Shown one piece after another: positions 17,161-25,587 of a stretch of DNA of 64,000 bases. The stretch is taken from positions 248,001 through 312,000 of the forward strand of contig NZ_JAAJBT010000002.1 of assembly GCF_011392115.1 (NCBI RefSeq), in the 5' to 3' direction. Source of the stretch: Flavobacterium difficile (GTDB taxonomy: Bacteria; Bacteroidota; Bacteroidia; Flavobacteriales; Flavobacteriaceae). Every line of letters starts with the position of its first letter. The stretch's first letter is position 1. The position numbers and the translations under genes were made by a program. The notes below the pieces were generated by a model. It had not been told where the DNA came from and did no database searches. It saw only the letters and a list, made by a program, of their open reading frames with translations.

Positions 17161-18903
17161 TTAATTCGATTTTATAGTTACACCGTCTTTGTCAATTTTG
17201 ATGCTTTCTACGTTTTGCTTTTCAACAGTTTTATCTCCTTTTTTGATCAGTACGCCATCTTCATTTAAAATGATTTCCGAATTTTCATCAAAATTGGTAA
17301 CCGTATCATTTTCAATATCGTCATATTCATTTTCTTCTGGAGGACAATTTGTACAAAGAATTTTACTTTCACCAACTTTATAAACATATTTGTCTGAACT
17401 ATGATGTAAGTTGAAATAATCATTATAAGATCTGTCGTACTGAGAAAAATTCTCATCTACTTTAAACAGGACACCTTTAGGTAAATATAAGAACAATTCT
17501 ACATCTTGATCGTGTTTTTTATTTGCTAAATCTGTTATCCAATAGTTATCTAAAACTAAGTTATTGTTTTCTATTTTGAAAGAATACTTAATTTTTTCTG
17601 CTGTTTTTTTAGCATTTTTGATGTTGTTTCCTTCTGCTGATTTTTCAATTTGAAGGAAAGCAATAGGTTCGTCAGTTTGTAAAATTCTTATCGATACATC
17701 ATTTGAAAAAATAATGGCTTTATTGTTTTCATCATGAATTACTTCAAAACTTTCATAGTTGTCTATGTCTTTACTGTAAAGGTTATTTGATACAAATTTG
17801 ATGTTTAAGGTATCAGTTGGTTTTAAATTGATTAGTTCCTTTTGGATGTCTTTTCCTGTGTAGGCATTTTGACTAATTTCTTTAACAGTTAAAAATAATA
17901 CTGCTGCTAATCCAATAATCCAGATGGCTAATAAAGAATAGTTTACGGTATTTCCTAGAGATTTTATTCTATTTGAGATTAACTTTAATCCTAATAGTAA
18001 TAAGAAAAATAAAGGTATTCCAATTACAATGATAAATAAAATTCCTTGTAACCATATTGGTGTATCAAAGCTAAATGGCGTATGAACTTTATCATATAAT
18101 AGGTTATCTGGTAATGAAGAAAAAAACAGCATGGCAATTCCGGCTATCACAACACTTAATAACGACATAGAAGAAAAGAATACAATAAAACCTCCAATAA
18201 TTTTAGAAATTACTTTGAATATAGAGGTGATAATATCACTTAAAGTATTTCCAATTCGTTCTGCTCCATTTTTTGCATTTGCTGCAATTTTGTCGTGGTC
18301 TAAGTTGTTAAATTTATCTGATATTTCTGAAAAACCTTCCTTTACTTTTTTTTCAATATTTGAAATAGTAATCGGTTCACCTCTCATTTCTAATTTTTGA
18401 GAAGTCGTTGTAGCTTCTGGAACTAAAACCCATAAAATTAAATACAACACTAAACCAGTTCCAAATCCGAAGAATAAAATTACCATGATAATTCTTAACC
18501 ATAAAGGATCTACTCCAAAATAATGTCCTAAACCCGACATGACACCGCCTAATAAAGAGTTTTCTCTATCTCGGTATAATTTTTTTGTGGTATAATTTGT
18601 GTTGGAATAGCTAGAATAATACTCGTTTTTAGGAGTTTCATCTTCTATTTTGTAATCTTCTGGTTGTCCCATAATGGCAATAACATCGTCTACTTCTTTT
18701 AAACCAATTACTTGTTTTGTGGTGCCAAGTTTTTCAGTAAAGATTTCAGATATTCTACTTTCAATATCTTTAATAATTTCTTCTCTACCGTCTGGAGATA
18801 ATGATCTTCTAACTGCATCAAAGTAATTGCTTAATTTTCTAAAGGCATCTTCATCAATATGAAAAAAATATCCTCCTAAATTTATACTTGTTGTTTTGTT
18901 CAT
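17161..18903 (-). CDS. PspC-domain membrane protein
   Basis: A 580-residue protein. Residues 1-80 form a soluble domain (GGYFFHIDEDAFRKLSNYF...EIIKDIESRISEIF). The PspC domain is at about 107-167 (LYRDRENSLLGGVMSGLGHYFGVDPLWLRI followed by a hydrophobic helix and LVPEA). Three or four more membrane helices follow at about 235-350, and a long extracytoplasmic beta-rich tail carries a CTNCPPE pair near residue 515. PspC is a membrane partner in phage-shock-type envelope stress. In Bacteroidota this long form is typically followed by DUF2807 proteins and preceded by a PadR regulator, as here. Confidence 0.88.
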   Translation of the reverse strand: MNKTTSINLGGYFFHIDEDAFRKLSNYFDAVRRSLSPDGREEIIKDIESRISEIFTEKLGTTKQVIGLKEVDDVIAIMGQPEDYKIEDETPKNEYYSSYSNTNYTTKKLYRDRENSLLGGVMSGLGHYFGVDPLWLRIIMVILFFGFGTGLVLYLILWVLVPEATTTSQKLEMRGEPITISNIEKKVKEGFSEISDKFNNLDHDKIAANAKNGAERIGNTLSDIITSIFKVISKIIGGFIVFFSSMSLLSVVIAGIAMLFFSSLPDNLLYDKVHTPFSFDTPIWLQGILFIIVIGIPLFFLLLLGLKLISNRIKSLGNTVNYSLLAIWIIGLAAVLFLTVKEISQNAYTGKDIQKELINLKPTDTLNIKFVSNNLYSKDIDNYESFEVIHDENNKAIIFSNDVSIRILQTDEPIAFLQIEKSAEGNNIKNAKKTAEKIKYSFKIENNNLVLDNYWITDLANKKHDQDVELFLYLPKGVLFKVDENFSQYDRSYNDYFNLHHSSDKYVYKVGESKILCTNCPPEENEYDDIENDTVTNFDENSEIILNEDGVLIKKGDKTVEKQNVESIKIDKDGVTIKSN

Positions 18904-18909
18904 GACCTG

Positions 18910-19239
18910 TTAGTTTTGATTAGTTATTGTGTTTACAGCACCAGATAATTCATTCCATGTGTTGCTTAATTCTTTTAAAAATTCTTTTCCTTCTTCTGTT
19001 AATCCATAGTATTTTCTTGGTGGTCCAGAAGTGGATTCTTCCCAACGATAATTTAATAAGTTATCGTTTTTTAATCTTGTTAGTAAAGGGTAAACTGTGC
19101 CCTCAACTACAAGCAATTTAGCGGTTTTTAAAGTGTCTAAAATTTCAGAAGTGTAAGCGTCTTTTTCTTTTAAAACAGATAAGATGCAGAACTCTAAAAC
19201 ACCTTTACGCATTTGTGCTTTTGTGTTTTCAATGTTCAT
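18910..19239 (-). CDS. PadR-family transcriptional regulator
   Basis: A 109-residue winged-helix regulator from ATG 19239; the frame reads further upstream, but MNIENTKAQMRKG is the family-typical start. The core GVLEFCILSVLKEKDAYTSEIL, VEGTVYPLLTRLKNDNLL and the wing ESTSGPPRKYYGLTEEG are diagnostic of PadR. It heads the PspC-DUF2807 operon with a 6-bp gap and most likely autoregulates it. The effector is unknown. Confidence 0.9.
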   Translation of the reverse strand: MNIENTKAQMRKGVLEFCILSVLKEKDAYTSEILDTLKTAKLLVVEGTVYPLLTRLKNDNLLNYRWEESTSGPPRKYYGLTEEGKEFLKELSNTWNELSGAVNTITNQN

Positions 19240-19531
19240 TTTTTGCTCATTTTTTTTGTTAGTCCTGAAAACGTCAGGATTTCGTTTTTTGATTTCATCT
19301 GAATTGCTTTCAGATTCCATAAGAATCTTAGTTGCATTCAAATTTTGATGATTGAAACTTGATGATTAGAAAATAGTACTATAGTAAGTATGTTATTTTC
19401 TTATGCAAATATATATCTAAAAGAAGTTACCTTGTATCGCATAGTACTAATATTTAACATTTTTTTAACAAATCAAATTTATTATGAATGCATAGTATTT
19501 TTTATTATTTTTACCGAAAATATAAGTAATT

Positions 19532-19993
19532 ATGGAGTTCACACCACTTAAACTAAACACTTTTACCTTTTTTAAATTGCCTTCTGCTTTTTGGAGTGGT
19601 GTAAGAGTCAAGTCAATTTCTTCTGATATATGTGAAACAACGGTTAAATATGGTTGGTTCAATCAGAATCCTTTTAAATCGATGTATTTTGCAGTTCAGG
19701 CTATGGCTGCCGAGTTTACAACTGGTGCTTTAGTAATGTATCAAATTAAAAAAAGCGGAAAAGATATTTCGATGTTAGTGGCGCAGAACAAAGCTGTTTT
19801 TACCAAAAAAGCGACTGGAAAAATTACTTTTACTTGCAATCAAGGTATTTTAATTGCTGAAGTTATTCAAAAAGCAATTGAAAGCAATGAAGGTCAAACG
19901 GTTTGGTTAACCTCAGTTGGTGTAAATGAAATAGGGGAGCAAGTATCTGAAATGCAGTTCGAATGGACATTAAAAGCAAGAGCAAAAAAGTAG
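19532..19993 (+). CDS. DUF4442 (hot-dog fold thioesterase-like) protein
   Basis: A 153-residue protein of the DUF4442 group, related to PaaI-type acyl-CoA thioesterases. Recognisable elements are the leading LPSAFWSGVRVKSISSDICETTV, the central helix NPFKSMYFAVQAMAAEFTTGALVM (hot-dog helix) and the strand KITFTCNQG. The classical catalytic Asp/Glu of PaaI enzymes is not obvious, so enzymatic activity is uncertain. It stands in front of an SDR enzyme gene on the same strand (75 bp apart), with a TAATTTTG box between them. Confidence 0.7.
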   Translation: MEFTPLKLNTFTFFKLPSAFWSGVRVKSISSDICETTVKYGWFNQNPFKSMYFAVQAMAAEFTTGALVMYQIKKSGKDISMLVAQNKAVFTKKATGKITFTCNQGILIAEVIQKAIESNEGQTVWLTSVGVNEIGEQVSEMQFEWTLKARAKK

Positions 19994-20068
19994 ACATTTG
20001 TTAATCTTAGTTAATATTTAAATCTTAAGTACCAACAAGTTGTAATTTTGTAATATAAAATAAATACT

Positions 20069-20974
20069 ATGACTATTTTAATTACAGGAGCAACAGGATT
20101 GGTTGGAAATAAGTTGGTATCTTCTTTAAAAAAAGATAATCACACCATCCATTATTTGTCTACTTCCAAATCTAAATTAAAAAATAATTTAAACTACAAA
20201 GGTTTTTATTGGAATCCAACAACTGGAGAAATCGACAAAAAAGCTTTTGATGATGTTACAGTTATTATTCATTTGGCAGGTGCTTCTATTTCAAAAAAAT
20301 GGACTAAAGCTTACAAAAAAGAAATTCTCGACAGTCGGGTAGAAGGTGCCAATTTAATTTTCGAGACCTTAAAATCTATTCCTAATAAAGTTGAACGATT
20401 TATTTCCGCTTCGGCAGTTGGTATTTATCCTTCAGATTTAAATTATATTTATAACGAAAATAATACCCAAATTGATGATTCTTTTCTTGGAGAAGTAACC
20501 GAAAAATGGGAAAAAAGTGCCTCTCAATTTAAAACACTCTCCATAGATGTTTCAATAGTTAGAATTGGTGTGGTTTTAGCCAAAGAATCAGGTGCTTTAG
20601 TTGAAATGACCAAGCCAATAAATTATGGATTGGGTGCTGTTTTAGCTTCCGGACAACAGTATGTTTCTTGGATTCATATAGACGATTTAGTAGCTATTTT
20701 CAAATATATTTTAGATACGAATTTAAAAGGTATTTATAATGCCGTTTCTCCTTATCCAATTACCAATGAAGAGCTAACGAAATTGATTGCAAAAACTATA
20801 AATAAGCCTTTGTTTTTGCCTAATGTGCCAAAATTCATGCTAAATTTACTTTTAGGAGAAATGCATATTATTTTAACTAGTAGTCAAAATGTGAGTTGTA
20901 GAAAAATTTTAGATGCTGGATTTCAATTTCATTTCGGATCTCTAAATAAATCGTTACAAAATCTTCTAAAATAA
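20069..20974 (+). CDS. TIGR01777-type SDR epimerase/NAD-dependent oxidoreductase
   Basis: A 301-residue extended SDR. It starts with the nucleotide-binding motif TGATGLVGNKL (residues 6-16), then IIHLAGASISKKWTKAYKKEILDSR, which is diagnostic of the TIGR01777/YfcH family, and a C-terminal DUF1731-like tail (LPNVPKFMLNLLLGEM...GFQFHFGSLNKSLQNLL). The expected substrate of this family is not established. A strong terminator follows. Confidence 0.88.
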   Translation: MTILITGATGLVGNKLVSSLKKDNHTIHYLSTSKSKLKNNLNYKGFYWNPTTGEIDKKAFDDVTVIIHLAGASISKKWTKAYKKEILDSRVEGANLIFETLKSIPNKVERFISASAVGIYPSDLNYIYNENNTQIDDSFLGEVTEKWEKSASQFKTLSIDVSIVRIGVVLAKESGALVEMTKPINYGLGAVLASGQQYVSWIHIDDLVAIFKYILDTNLKGIYNAVSPYPITNEELTKLIAKTINKPLFLPNVPKFMLNLLLGEMHIILTSSQNVSCRKILDAGFQFHFGSLNKSLQNLLK

Positions 20975-20993
20975 ATACATAAGACTTTAAATA

Positions 20994-21030
20994 AAAAAGT
21001 GTTACGTTTGATTTAACGTAACACTTTTTA
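20994..21030 (+). terminator. Rho-independent terminator after the SDR gene
   Basis: AAAAAGTGTTACGTT (20994-21008) pairs perfectly with AACGTAACACTTTTT (21015-21029). Confidence 0.85.
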
Positions 21031-21152
21031 GTTATATAATTTAAGATGAAATAAATTATTATATCTATCAAATTTATATAATAGGTTTGAAAGAAAGTCT
21101 TAAAAAAATATTAAAATTTTCTCTGTTTATCTCAAACTTAAAAATACTTTAC

Positions 21153-21191
21153 TGACAATATGTCACAAAATAAAGTATGGCAATACTTTTG
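21153..21191 (+). promoter_or_regulatory. grpE-dnaJ promoter with an upstream TGACA-N3-TGTCA palindrome
   Basis: TACTTTTG at 21184-21191 matches the -7 box and lies 31 bp before the grpE start. A perfect palindrome TGACAATATGTCA (21153-21165) sits around the expected -33 position, which has no TTG. The palindrome may bind a repressor or an alternative sigma factor for heat-shock control (inference). Confidence 0.55.
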
Positions 21192-21222
21192 CAATCTCAT
21201 TTTGAAAATTAAATATACAATC

Positions 21223-21759
21223 ATGAGTCAAGAAAATACTGAAAACATCGAAAAGGAAATCATTCAGGATGAAAATGTGGTAGAAAACCAAGATGTTCAA
21301 GAAAATAATGATACAGAAGTGTCAGTTGAAGAGCAATTGCAAGAACAAAAAGATAAATTCATAAGACTTTACGCAGAATTTGAAAATTATAAAAAAAGAA
21401 CTTCAAAAGAACGTGTAGAGTTATTTAAAACAGCAGGACAAGAAATTTTACAAGCCATGTTGCCTGTTTTAGATGATTTTGACAGAGCTTGGGCTCAAGT
21501 TTCTCAATCTGAAGATGAAGCTCTAGTTAAAGGTGTGGAATTAATTCATGAGAAATTAAAATCTACTTTAATGTCTAAAGGATTAGAAGTAGTGGAAATT
21601 AAAGCAGGTGATGCTTTTGACGCTGATTATGCAGAAGCAATTACACAAATTCCTGCTCCAACACCAAAGTTAAAAGGAAAAATTGTAGATGTAATTGAAA
21701 AAGGTTACAAATTAGGTGACAAAATTATTCGTTTTCCAAAAGTAATCTTAGGTAATTAA
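21223..21759 (+). CDS. grpE: Nucleotide exchange factor GrpE
   Basis: 178 residues from ATG 21223; the frame extends to 21160, but that start lies inside the promoter. An acidic, disordered N-terminus (about 1-35) leads into the coiled coil with DKFIRLYAEFENYKKRTSKER. The C-terminal beta domain includes VEIKAGDAFDADYAEAITQI and IIRFPKVILGN. GrpE releases ADP from DnaK. It is followed 75 bp later by dnaJ, the usual Bacteroidota arrangement, with a hairpin in the spacer; dnaK is not in the window. Confidence 0.97.
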   Translation: MSQENTENIEKEIIQDENVVENQDVQENNDTEVSVEEQLQEQKDKFIRLYAEFENYKKRTSKERVELFKTAGQEILQAMLPVLDDFDRAWAQVSQSEDEALVKGVELIHEKLKSTLMSKGLEVVEIKAGDAFDADYAEAITQIPAPTPKLKGKIVDVIEKGYKLGDKIIRFPKVILGN

Positions 21760-21763
21760 TTTT

Positions 21764-21819
21764 GTTTCAAGTATAACGTTTCAAGTTGGACATAACTTGA
21801 AACTAAATTGACTTGAAAC
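21764..21819 (+). repeat. TTTCAAGT word repeats forming a hairpin between grpE and dnaJ
   Basis: GTTTCAAGT occurs at 21764-21772, GTTTCAAGTT at 21778-21787, its exact inverse AACTTGAAAC at 21794-21803, and ACTTGAAAC again at 21811-21819. The middle pair makes a perfect 10-bp stem with a 6-bp loop. It is not followed by a T run, so it is not a standard terminator. Confidence 0.7.
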
Positions 21820-21834
21820 CTGAAACTAAAAAAA

Positions 21835-22950
21835 ATGAGTAAAAAAGATTTTTACGAAGTATTAGGTATAGGTAGAAATGCTTCTCCTGAAGAAATAAAA
21901 AAAGCATATCGAAAAAAAGCTATTCAATATCACCCGGATAAAAATCCTGATGACAAAGAAGCTGAAGAAAACTTTAAAGCTTGTGCAGAAGCTTATGAGG
22001 TTTTAAGCGACCCAAATAAAAAAGCTAAGTACGACCAATACGGTCACCAAGCCTTTGATGGGAATGGTGGTTTCGGTGGACATGGCGGCATGAACATGGA
22101 TGATATTTTCAGTCAATTTGGAGATATTTTCGGTGGAGGTTTCGGCGGTTTCGGCGGTGGCGGTGGCGGTGGCCAACGCAGAATGAAAGGAAGTAATTTA
22201 CGTATTAAAGTTAAACTAACTTTAGAAGAAATTGCTAATGGTGTAGAAAAGAAAGTAAAAGTTAAACGTAAAGTTCAAGCTGCTGGTGTAACTTATAAAA
22301 CATGTTCTACTTGTAACGGTCAAGGTCAGGTAATGCGTGTAACCAATACGATTTTAGGTCGTATGCAAACTGCGACAACTTGTCCTAATTGTGGTGGAGC
22401 GGGTCAAATGATTGACAGTAAACCTGCAAATGCTGACAGCCAAGGTTTTATAACTGATGATGATACTGTTTCTATCAAGATTCCAGCTGGAGTTGTAGAT
22501 GGTATGCAATTAAAAGTTTCTGGAAAAGGAAACGATGCGCCAGGAAAAAATAGCATTCCAGGTGATTTAATTGTAGCCATTGAAGAAATTGAACACGAGT
22601 TTTTAAAGCGTGAAGGGGAAAATTTACACTACGATTTGTACATCAGTTTTCCAGAAGCAGCTTTAGGAATTTCAAAAGAAATCGAAACCGTTTCAGGAAA
22701 AGTTCGCATTAAATTAGAAGAAGGAATTCAATCTGGAAAAATTCTTAGATTAAAAGGAAAAGGAATTCCAAGTCTAAACAGTTACGGTAATGGCGATTTG
22801 TTAGTGCATGTTAATGTTTGGACTCCAAAAACACTAAACAAAGAACAAAAACAGTTTTTTGAAAAAATGTTAACAGATGAAAATTTTGTTCCAAGTCCTG
22901 AAAAGTCGGATAAATCTTTTTTTGAAAAAGTAAAAGATATGTTCTCTTAA
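21835..22950 (+). CDS. dnaJ: Chaperone DnaJ
   Basis: A 371-residue co-chaperone. The J domain occupies 1-70, with HPDKN at about 33-37. A Gly/Phe region (about 75-115) includes a pure Gly stretch. The zinc domain shows only two cysteine motifs, CSTCNGQG and CPNCGGAG, not the four CxxCxGxG repeats of canonical type I DnaJ, so the zinc region is shortened to one zinc site. The C-terminal substrate-binding domains follow ([21 protein letters not shown]). It stimulates DnaK ATPase with GrpE encoded just upstream. A terminator follows at 23017. Confidence 0.95.
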   Translation: MSKKDFYEVLGIGRNASPEEIKKAYRKKAIQYHPDKNPDDKEAEENFKACAEAYEVLSDPNKKAKYDQYGHQAFDGNGGFGGHGGMNMDDIFSQFGDIFGGGFGGFGGGGGGGQRRMKGSNLRIKVKLTLEEIANGVEKKVKVKRKVQAAGVTYKTCSTCNGQGQVMRVTNTILGRMQTATTCPNCGGAGQMIDSKPANADSQGFITDDDTVSIKIPAGVVDGMQLKVSGKGNDAPGKNSIPGDLIVAIEEIEHEFLKREGENLHYDLYISFPEAALGISKEIETVSGKVRIKLEEGIQSGKILRLKGKGIPSLNSYGNGDLLVHVNVWTPKTLNKEQKQFFEKMLTDENFVPSPEKSDKSFFEKVKDMFS

Positions 22951-23016
22951 AATAAAAATAATTCATATATTTGATTGTCAGTTAATTAAAACTGATATCT
23001 TTTTCATAGCAATTTT

Positions 23017-23059
23017 TCCCATCCTAATTTTTTTAAGTAAGGATGGGATTTATTTTTTT
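23017..23059 (+). terminator. Rho-independent terminator of grpE-dnaJ
   Basis: TCCCATCC (23017-23024) pairs with GGATGGGA (23041-23048), followed by a long T tract. Confidence 0.85.
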
Positions 23060-23166
23060 TAGCATTTTTTTTGAGAATTTTAGTAGATTTTCACGAAATT
23101 AATTGTTAAAAAAGATGTAACAAATTCAACCTTTTTCATACTAACAAAGAAAAGAAATACTGCAAA

Positions 23167-24087
23167 ATGAATACTATTTTAGAAGTAAAAAATGTAGTGA
23201 AACAATATGGCGATTATACTGCACTAAATTCTGTTTCGTTAAATGTTCCTGAGGGAAGTATATATGGTTTATTAGGTCCGAATGGTGCTGGAAAAACCTC
23301 TTTAATTCGTATCATTAATCAAATAACTTTGCCAGATGCTGGTGAGATCATATTAAATGGCGAAAAACTAAATCCCAATCACATTTCTATGATTGGTTAC
23401 ATGCCAGAAGAACGTGGTTTGTATAAATCTATGAAAGTTGGCGAACAATGTTTGTACTTGGCGCAATTGAAGGGCATGAGCAAACAAGACGCTAAAAAGC
23501 AATTGAAATTTTGGTTCGAAAAGTTTGAAATTCAAACTTGGTGGGATAAAAAACTACAAGAACTTTCAAAAGGTATGGCTCAAAAAGTACAATTTATTGT
23601 TACCGTACTTCACAATCCTAAATTGTTAATCTTAGACGAACCTTTTTCTGGTTTCGATCCAGTAAATGCGAATTTAATTAAGGATGAAATTATCGAATTA
23701 AATAAAAAAGGAACTTCTATCATTTTTTCTACACACCGAATGGAAAGTGTGGAAGAAATGTGCGATTATATTGCGTTAATTCATAAATCTAACAAATTAA
23801 TTGAAGGGAAATTAGAAGATGTGAAGCGACAATTCAGAACCAACACGTTCCAAGTTGGAGTAATGACACAAAATGTAGAGGGTTTAATGTATCAATTAAC
23901 ACAGAAGTTTACCGTTGGTCAAACCGATTTCAAATCATTAAACGACGATTTAAAACTCGAAGTGCAAATAGGAAATCATGCTACAAATGATTTATTGTCT
24001 GTTTTATCTCAAAACGGACAAGTAACTCATTTCGCAGAGAAAATTCCTAGTGTGAATGATATTTTTATTCAAACAGTAACAGATTAA
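23167..24087 (+). CDS. ABC-2 type transporter ATP-binding protein (DUF4162 C-terminus)
   Basis: A 306-residue ATPase: Walker A GPNGAGKTS near residue 38, signature LSKGMAQKVQF near 136 and Walker B LLILDEPFSGFDP near 156. The C-terminal 80 residues form a DUF4162-type domain. The family partners ABC-2 permeases, here the next gene (89 bp downstream). NatA-like sodium export or drug export are the usual annotations; the substrate cannot be read from sequence. Confidence 0.9.
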   Translation: MNTILEVKNVVKQYGDYTALNSVSLNVPEGSIYGLLGPNGAGKTSLIRIINQITLPDAGEIILNGEKLNPNHISMIGYMPEERGLYKSMKVGEQCLYLAQLKGMSKQDAKKQLKFWFEKFEIQTWWDKKLQELSKGMAQKVQFIVTVLHNPKLLILDEPFSGFDPVNANLIKDEIIELNKKGTSIIFSTHRMESVEEMCDYIALIHKSNKLIEGKLEDVKRQFRTNTFQVGVMTQNVEGLMYQLTQKFTVGQTDFKSLNDDLKLEVQIGNHATNDLLSVLSQNGQVTHFAEKIPSVNDIFIQTVTD

Positions 24088-24097
24088 TAAAGTTTTT

Positions 24098-24172
24098 GTC
24101 ATACTGAGCTGATTCGAAGTGTTTTAGTCGTAACATTCAATATACATAATACAATTTACAATATACATTCAA
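24098..24172 (+). repeat. Intergenic word repeats between the two ABC genes
   Basis: The spacer holds GTCATACTGAGC...TTCGAAGTG, resembling the widespread flavobacterial repeat GTCATnCTGAGCnnnnCGAAG. It then has repeated words of the type ATACATAATACAATTTACAA and AATATACATTCAAAATATG. There is no gene here. Confidence 0.45.
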
Positions 24173-24175
24173 AAT

Positions 24176-25492
24176 ATGAACAAATTATTATTAATCGTAC
24201 GAAGAGAATTTATTGCCAAAGTGCGCAACAAATCTTTTATTGTCATGACATTTTTAAGTCCACTACTATTTTTAGGAATGTCGTTTCTAATTGGTTATTT
24301 ATCAAGTATCAACAAAGATGAAGCTACTAAAATAGCCATTTACGATCAAGGAAATGTTTTAAAAAGTAGTCTAAAATCGGATAAAGAAACGGCTTATACT
24401 GATTTGTCTGCCATGCCATTTAATGTGGCAAAAGATACAGCGAATAAAAGTTATGAAGGATTACTGTTTATACCGAAAACGGCAACCATTCAAGATTTAA
24501 AATCGAAAGTAGAATTCATTTCAGATGAAAGCGCGAGTGCCGATTTTATTTTTGGAATCGAAAAAGTTGTTGATTCTATTTTAACTCAAGATAATTTAAA
24601 AGCTAATAATTTAGATATTGCTAAAATTGAAAAGGCTAAAGTGGAATCGTCCTTGAAGTTAAGTAAATATTCTGGTGATGTTAGTTTAAAAGGAATTAAT
24701 GAAATTAAAATCGGATTAGGTTTTATTTTCGGTTATTTAATTATGATGTTTATCATCATCTACGGAAACTTTGTCATGCGAAGTGTTATTGAAGAAAAAA
24801 CCAATCGAATTATAGAAATTGTGATTTCATCTGTGAAACCTTTTCAATTAATGATGGGGAAAATTATTGGGAATTCTTTAGCAGGAATATTACAGTTTAT
24901 CATTTGGGCAATTGTTGGAGTTTCTATTTTCTTTGTAGCTACAACTTTTTTTGGAGTAGAAACGGCGGCAACTTCAATGTCTAAAGCCAATCCTGAAGCG
25001 GTAAAATTAGCTGCAGAAAACAGTGGCTTTATGGCAAAACTTCCTTTGTATTTAAATGAAATTTGGAATTTACCTATTGCAACAATAATAATATCTTTCA
25101 TCTTTTATTTCATTGGAGGATATTTCTTATATAGTTCACTATACGCCGCAATTGGTGCAGCCGTAGATAATGAAACCGATTCACAACAATTTTTATTGCC
25201 TATAATCATGCCTTTAATGTTAGGAGTTTATATTGGATTTTTTACTGTAGCAAGTGATCCTCATGGAAATATTGCTACTATTTTCTCCATGATTCCATTT
25301 ACTTCGCCAATTGTAATGCTAATGAGAATTCCGTTTGGCGTACCAACTTGGCAAATAATTGTTTCTTTAATTTTATTATTTGGTACATTTGTTGGAGTGG
25401 TTTGGTTTGCTAGTAAAATTTACCGAGTAGGTATTTTAATGTACGGTAAAAAACCAACTTGGAAAGAATTATATAAATGGTTGAAATATTAA
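24176..25492 (+). CDS. ABC-2 type transporter permease, NatB-like
   Basis: A 438-residue permease. One N-terminal helix (about 20-42, FIVMTFLSPLLFLGMSFLIGYL) is followed by a large extracytoplasmic domain (about 45-175). Five or six C-terminal helices include the family motif VMRSVIEEKTNRIIEIVISSVKPFQLMMGKI. This is the topology of the ABC-2/NatB group. It functions with the ATPase encoded upstream. The exported substrate is unknown. Confidence 0.9.
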   Translation: MNKLLLIVRREFIAKVRNKSFIVMTFLSPLLFLGMSFLIGYLSSINKDEATKIAIYDQGNVLKSSLKSDKETAYTDLSAMPFNVAKDTANKSYEGLLFIPKTATIQDLKSKVEFISDESASADFIFGIEKVVDSILTQDNLKANNLDIAKIEKAKVESSLKLSKYSGDVSLKGINEIKIGLGFIFGYLIMMFIIIYGNFVMRSVIEEKTNRIIEIVISSVKPFQLMMGKIIGNSLAGILQFIIWAIVGVSIFFVATTFFGVETAATSMSKANPEAVKLAAENSGFMAKLPLYLNEIWNLPIATIIISFIFYFIGGYFLYSSLYAAIGAAVDNETDSQQFLLPIIMPLMLGVYIGFFTVASDPHGNIATIFSMIPFTSPIVMLMRIPFGVPTWQIIVSLILLFGTFVGVVWFASKIYRVGILMYGKKPTWKELYKWLKY

Positions 25493-25498
25493 GAAATA

Positions 25499-25577
25499 GT
25501 TTAAAAGGTTTTAGTTTAAATGGTTAGAAGATATTTTGCAAACCCTTTTAAACTTTTAAACCAGTAAACTTTTAACC
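25499..25577 (+). repeat. GTTTAAAAGG/CCTTTTAAAC inverted tandem-word repeat
   Basis: GTTTAAAAGG (25499-25508) has an exact inverse CCTTTTAAAC at 25544-25553. Both arms continue into degenerate tandem copies of the same word (GGTTTTAGTTTAAATGG on the left, TTTTAAACC and AAACTTTTAACC on the right). It fills the spacer between the ABC permease and the response regulator. Confidence 0.6.
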
Positions 25578-25587
25578 CAAACAACGA

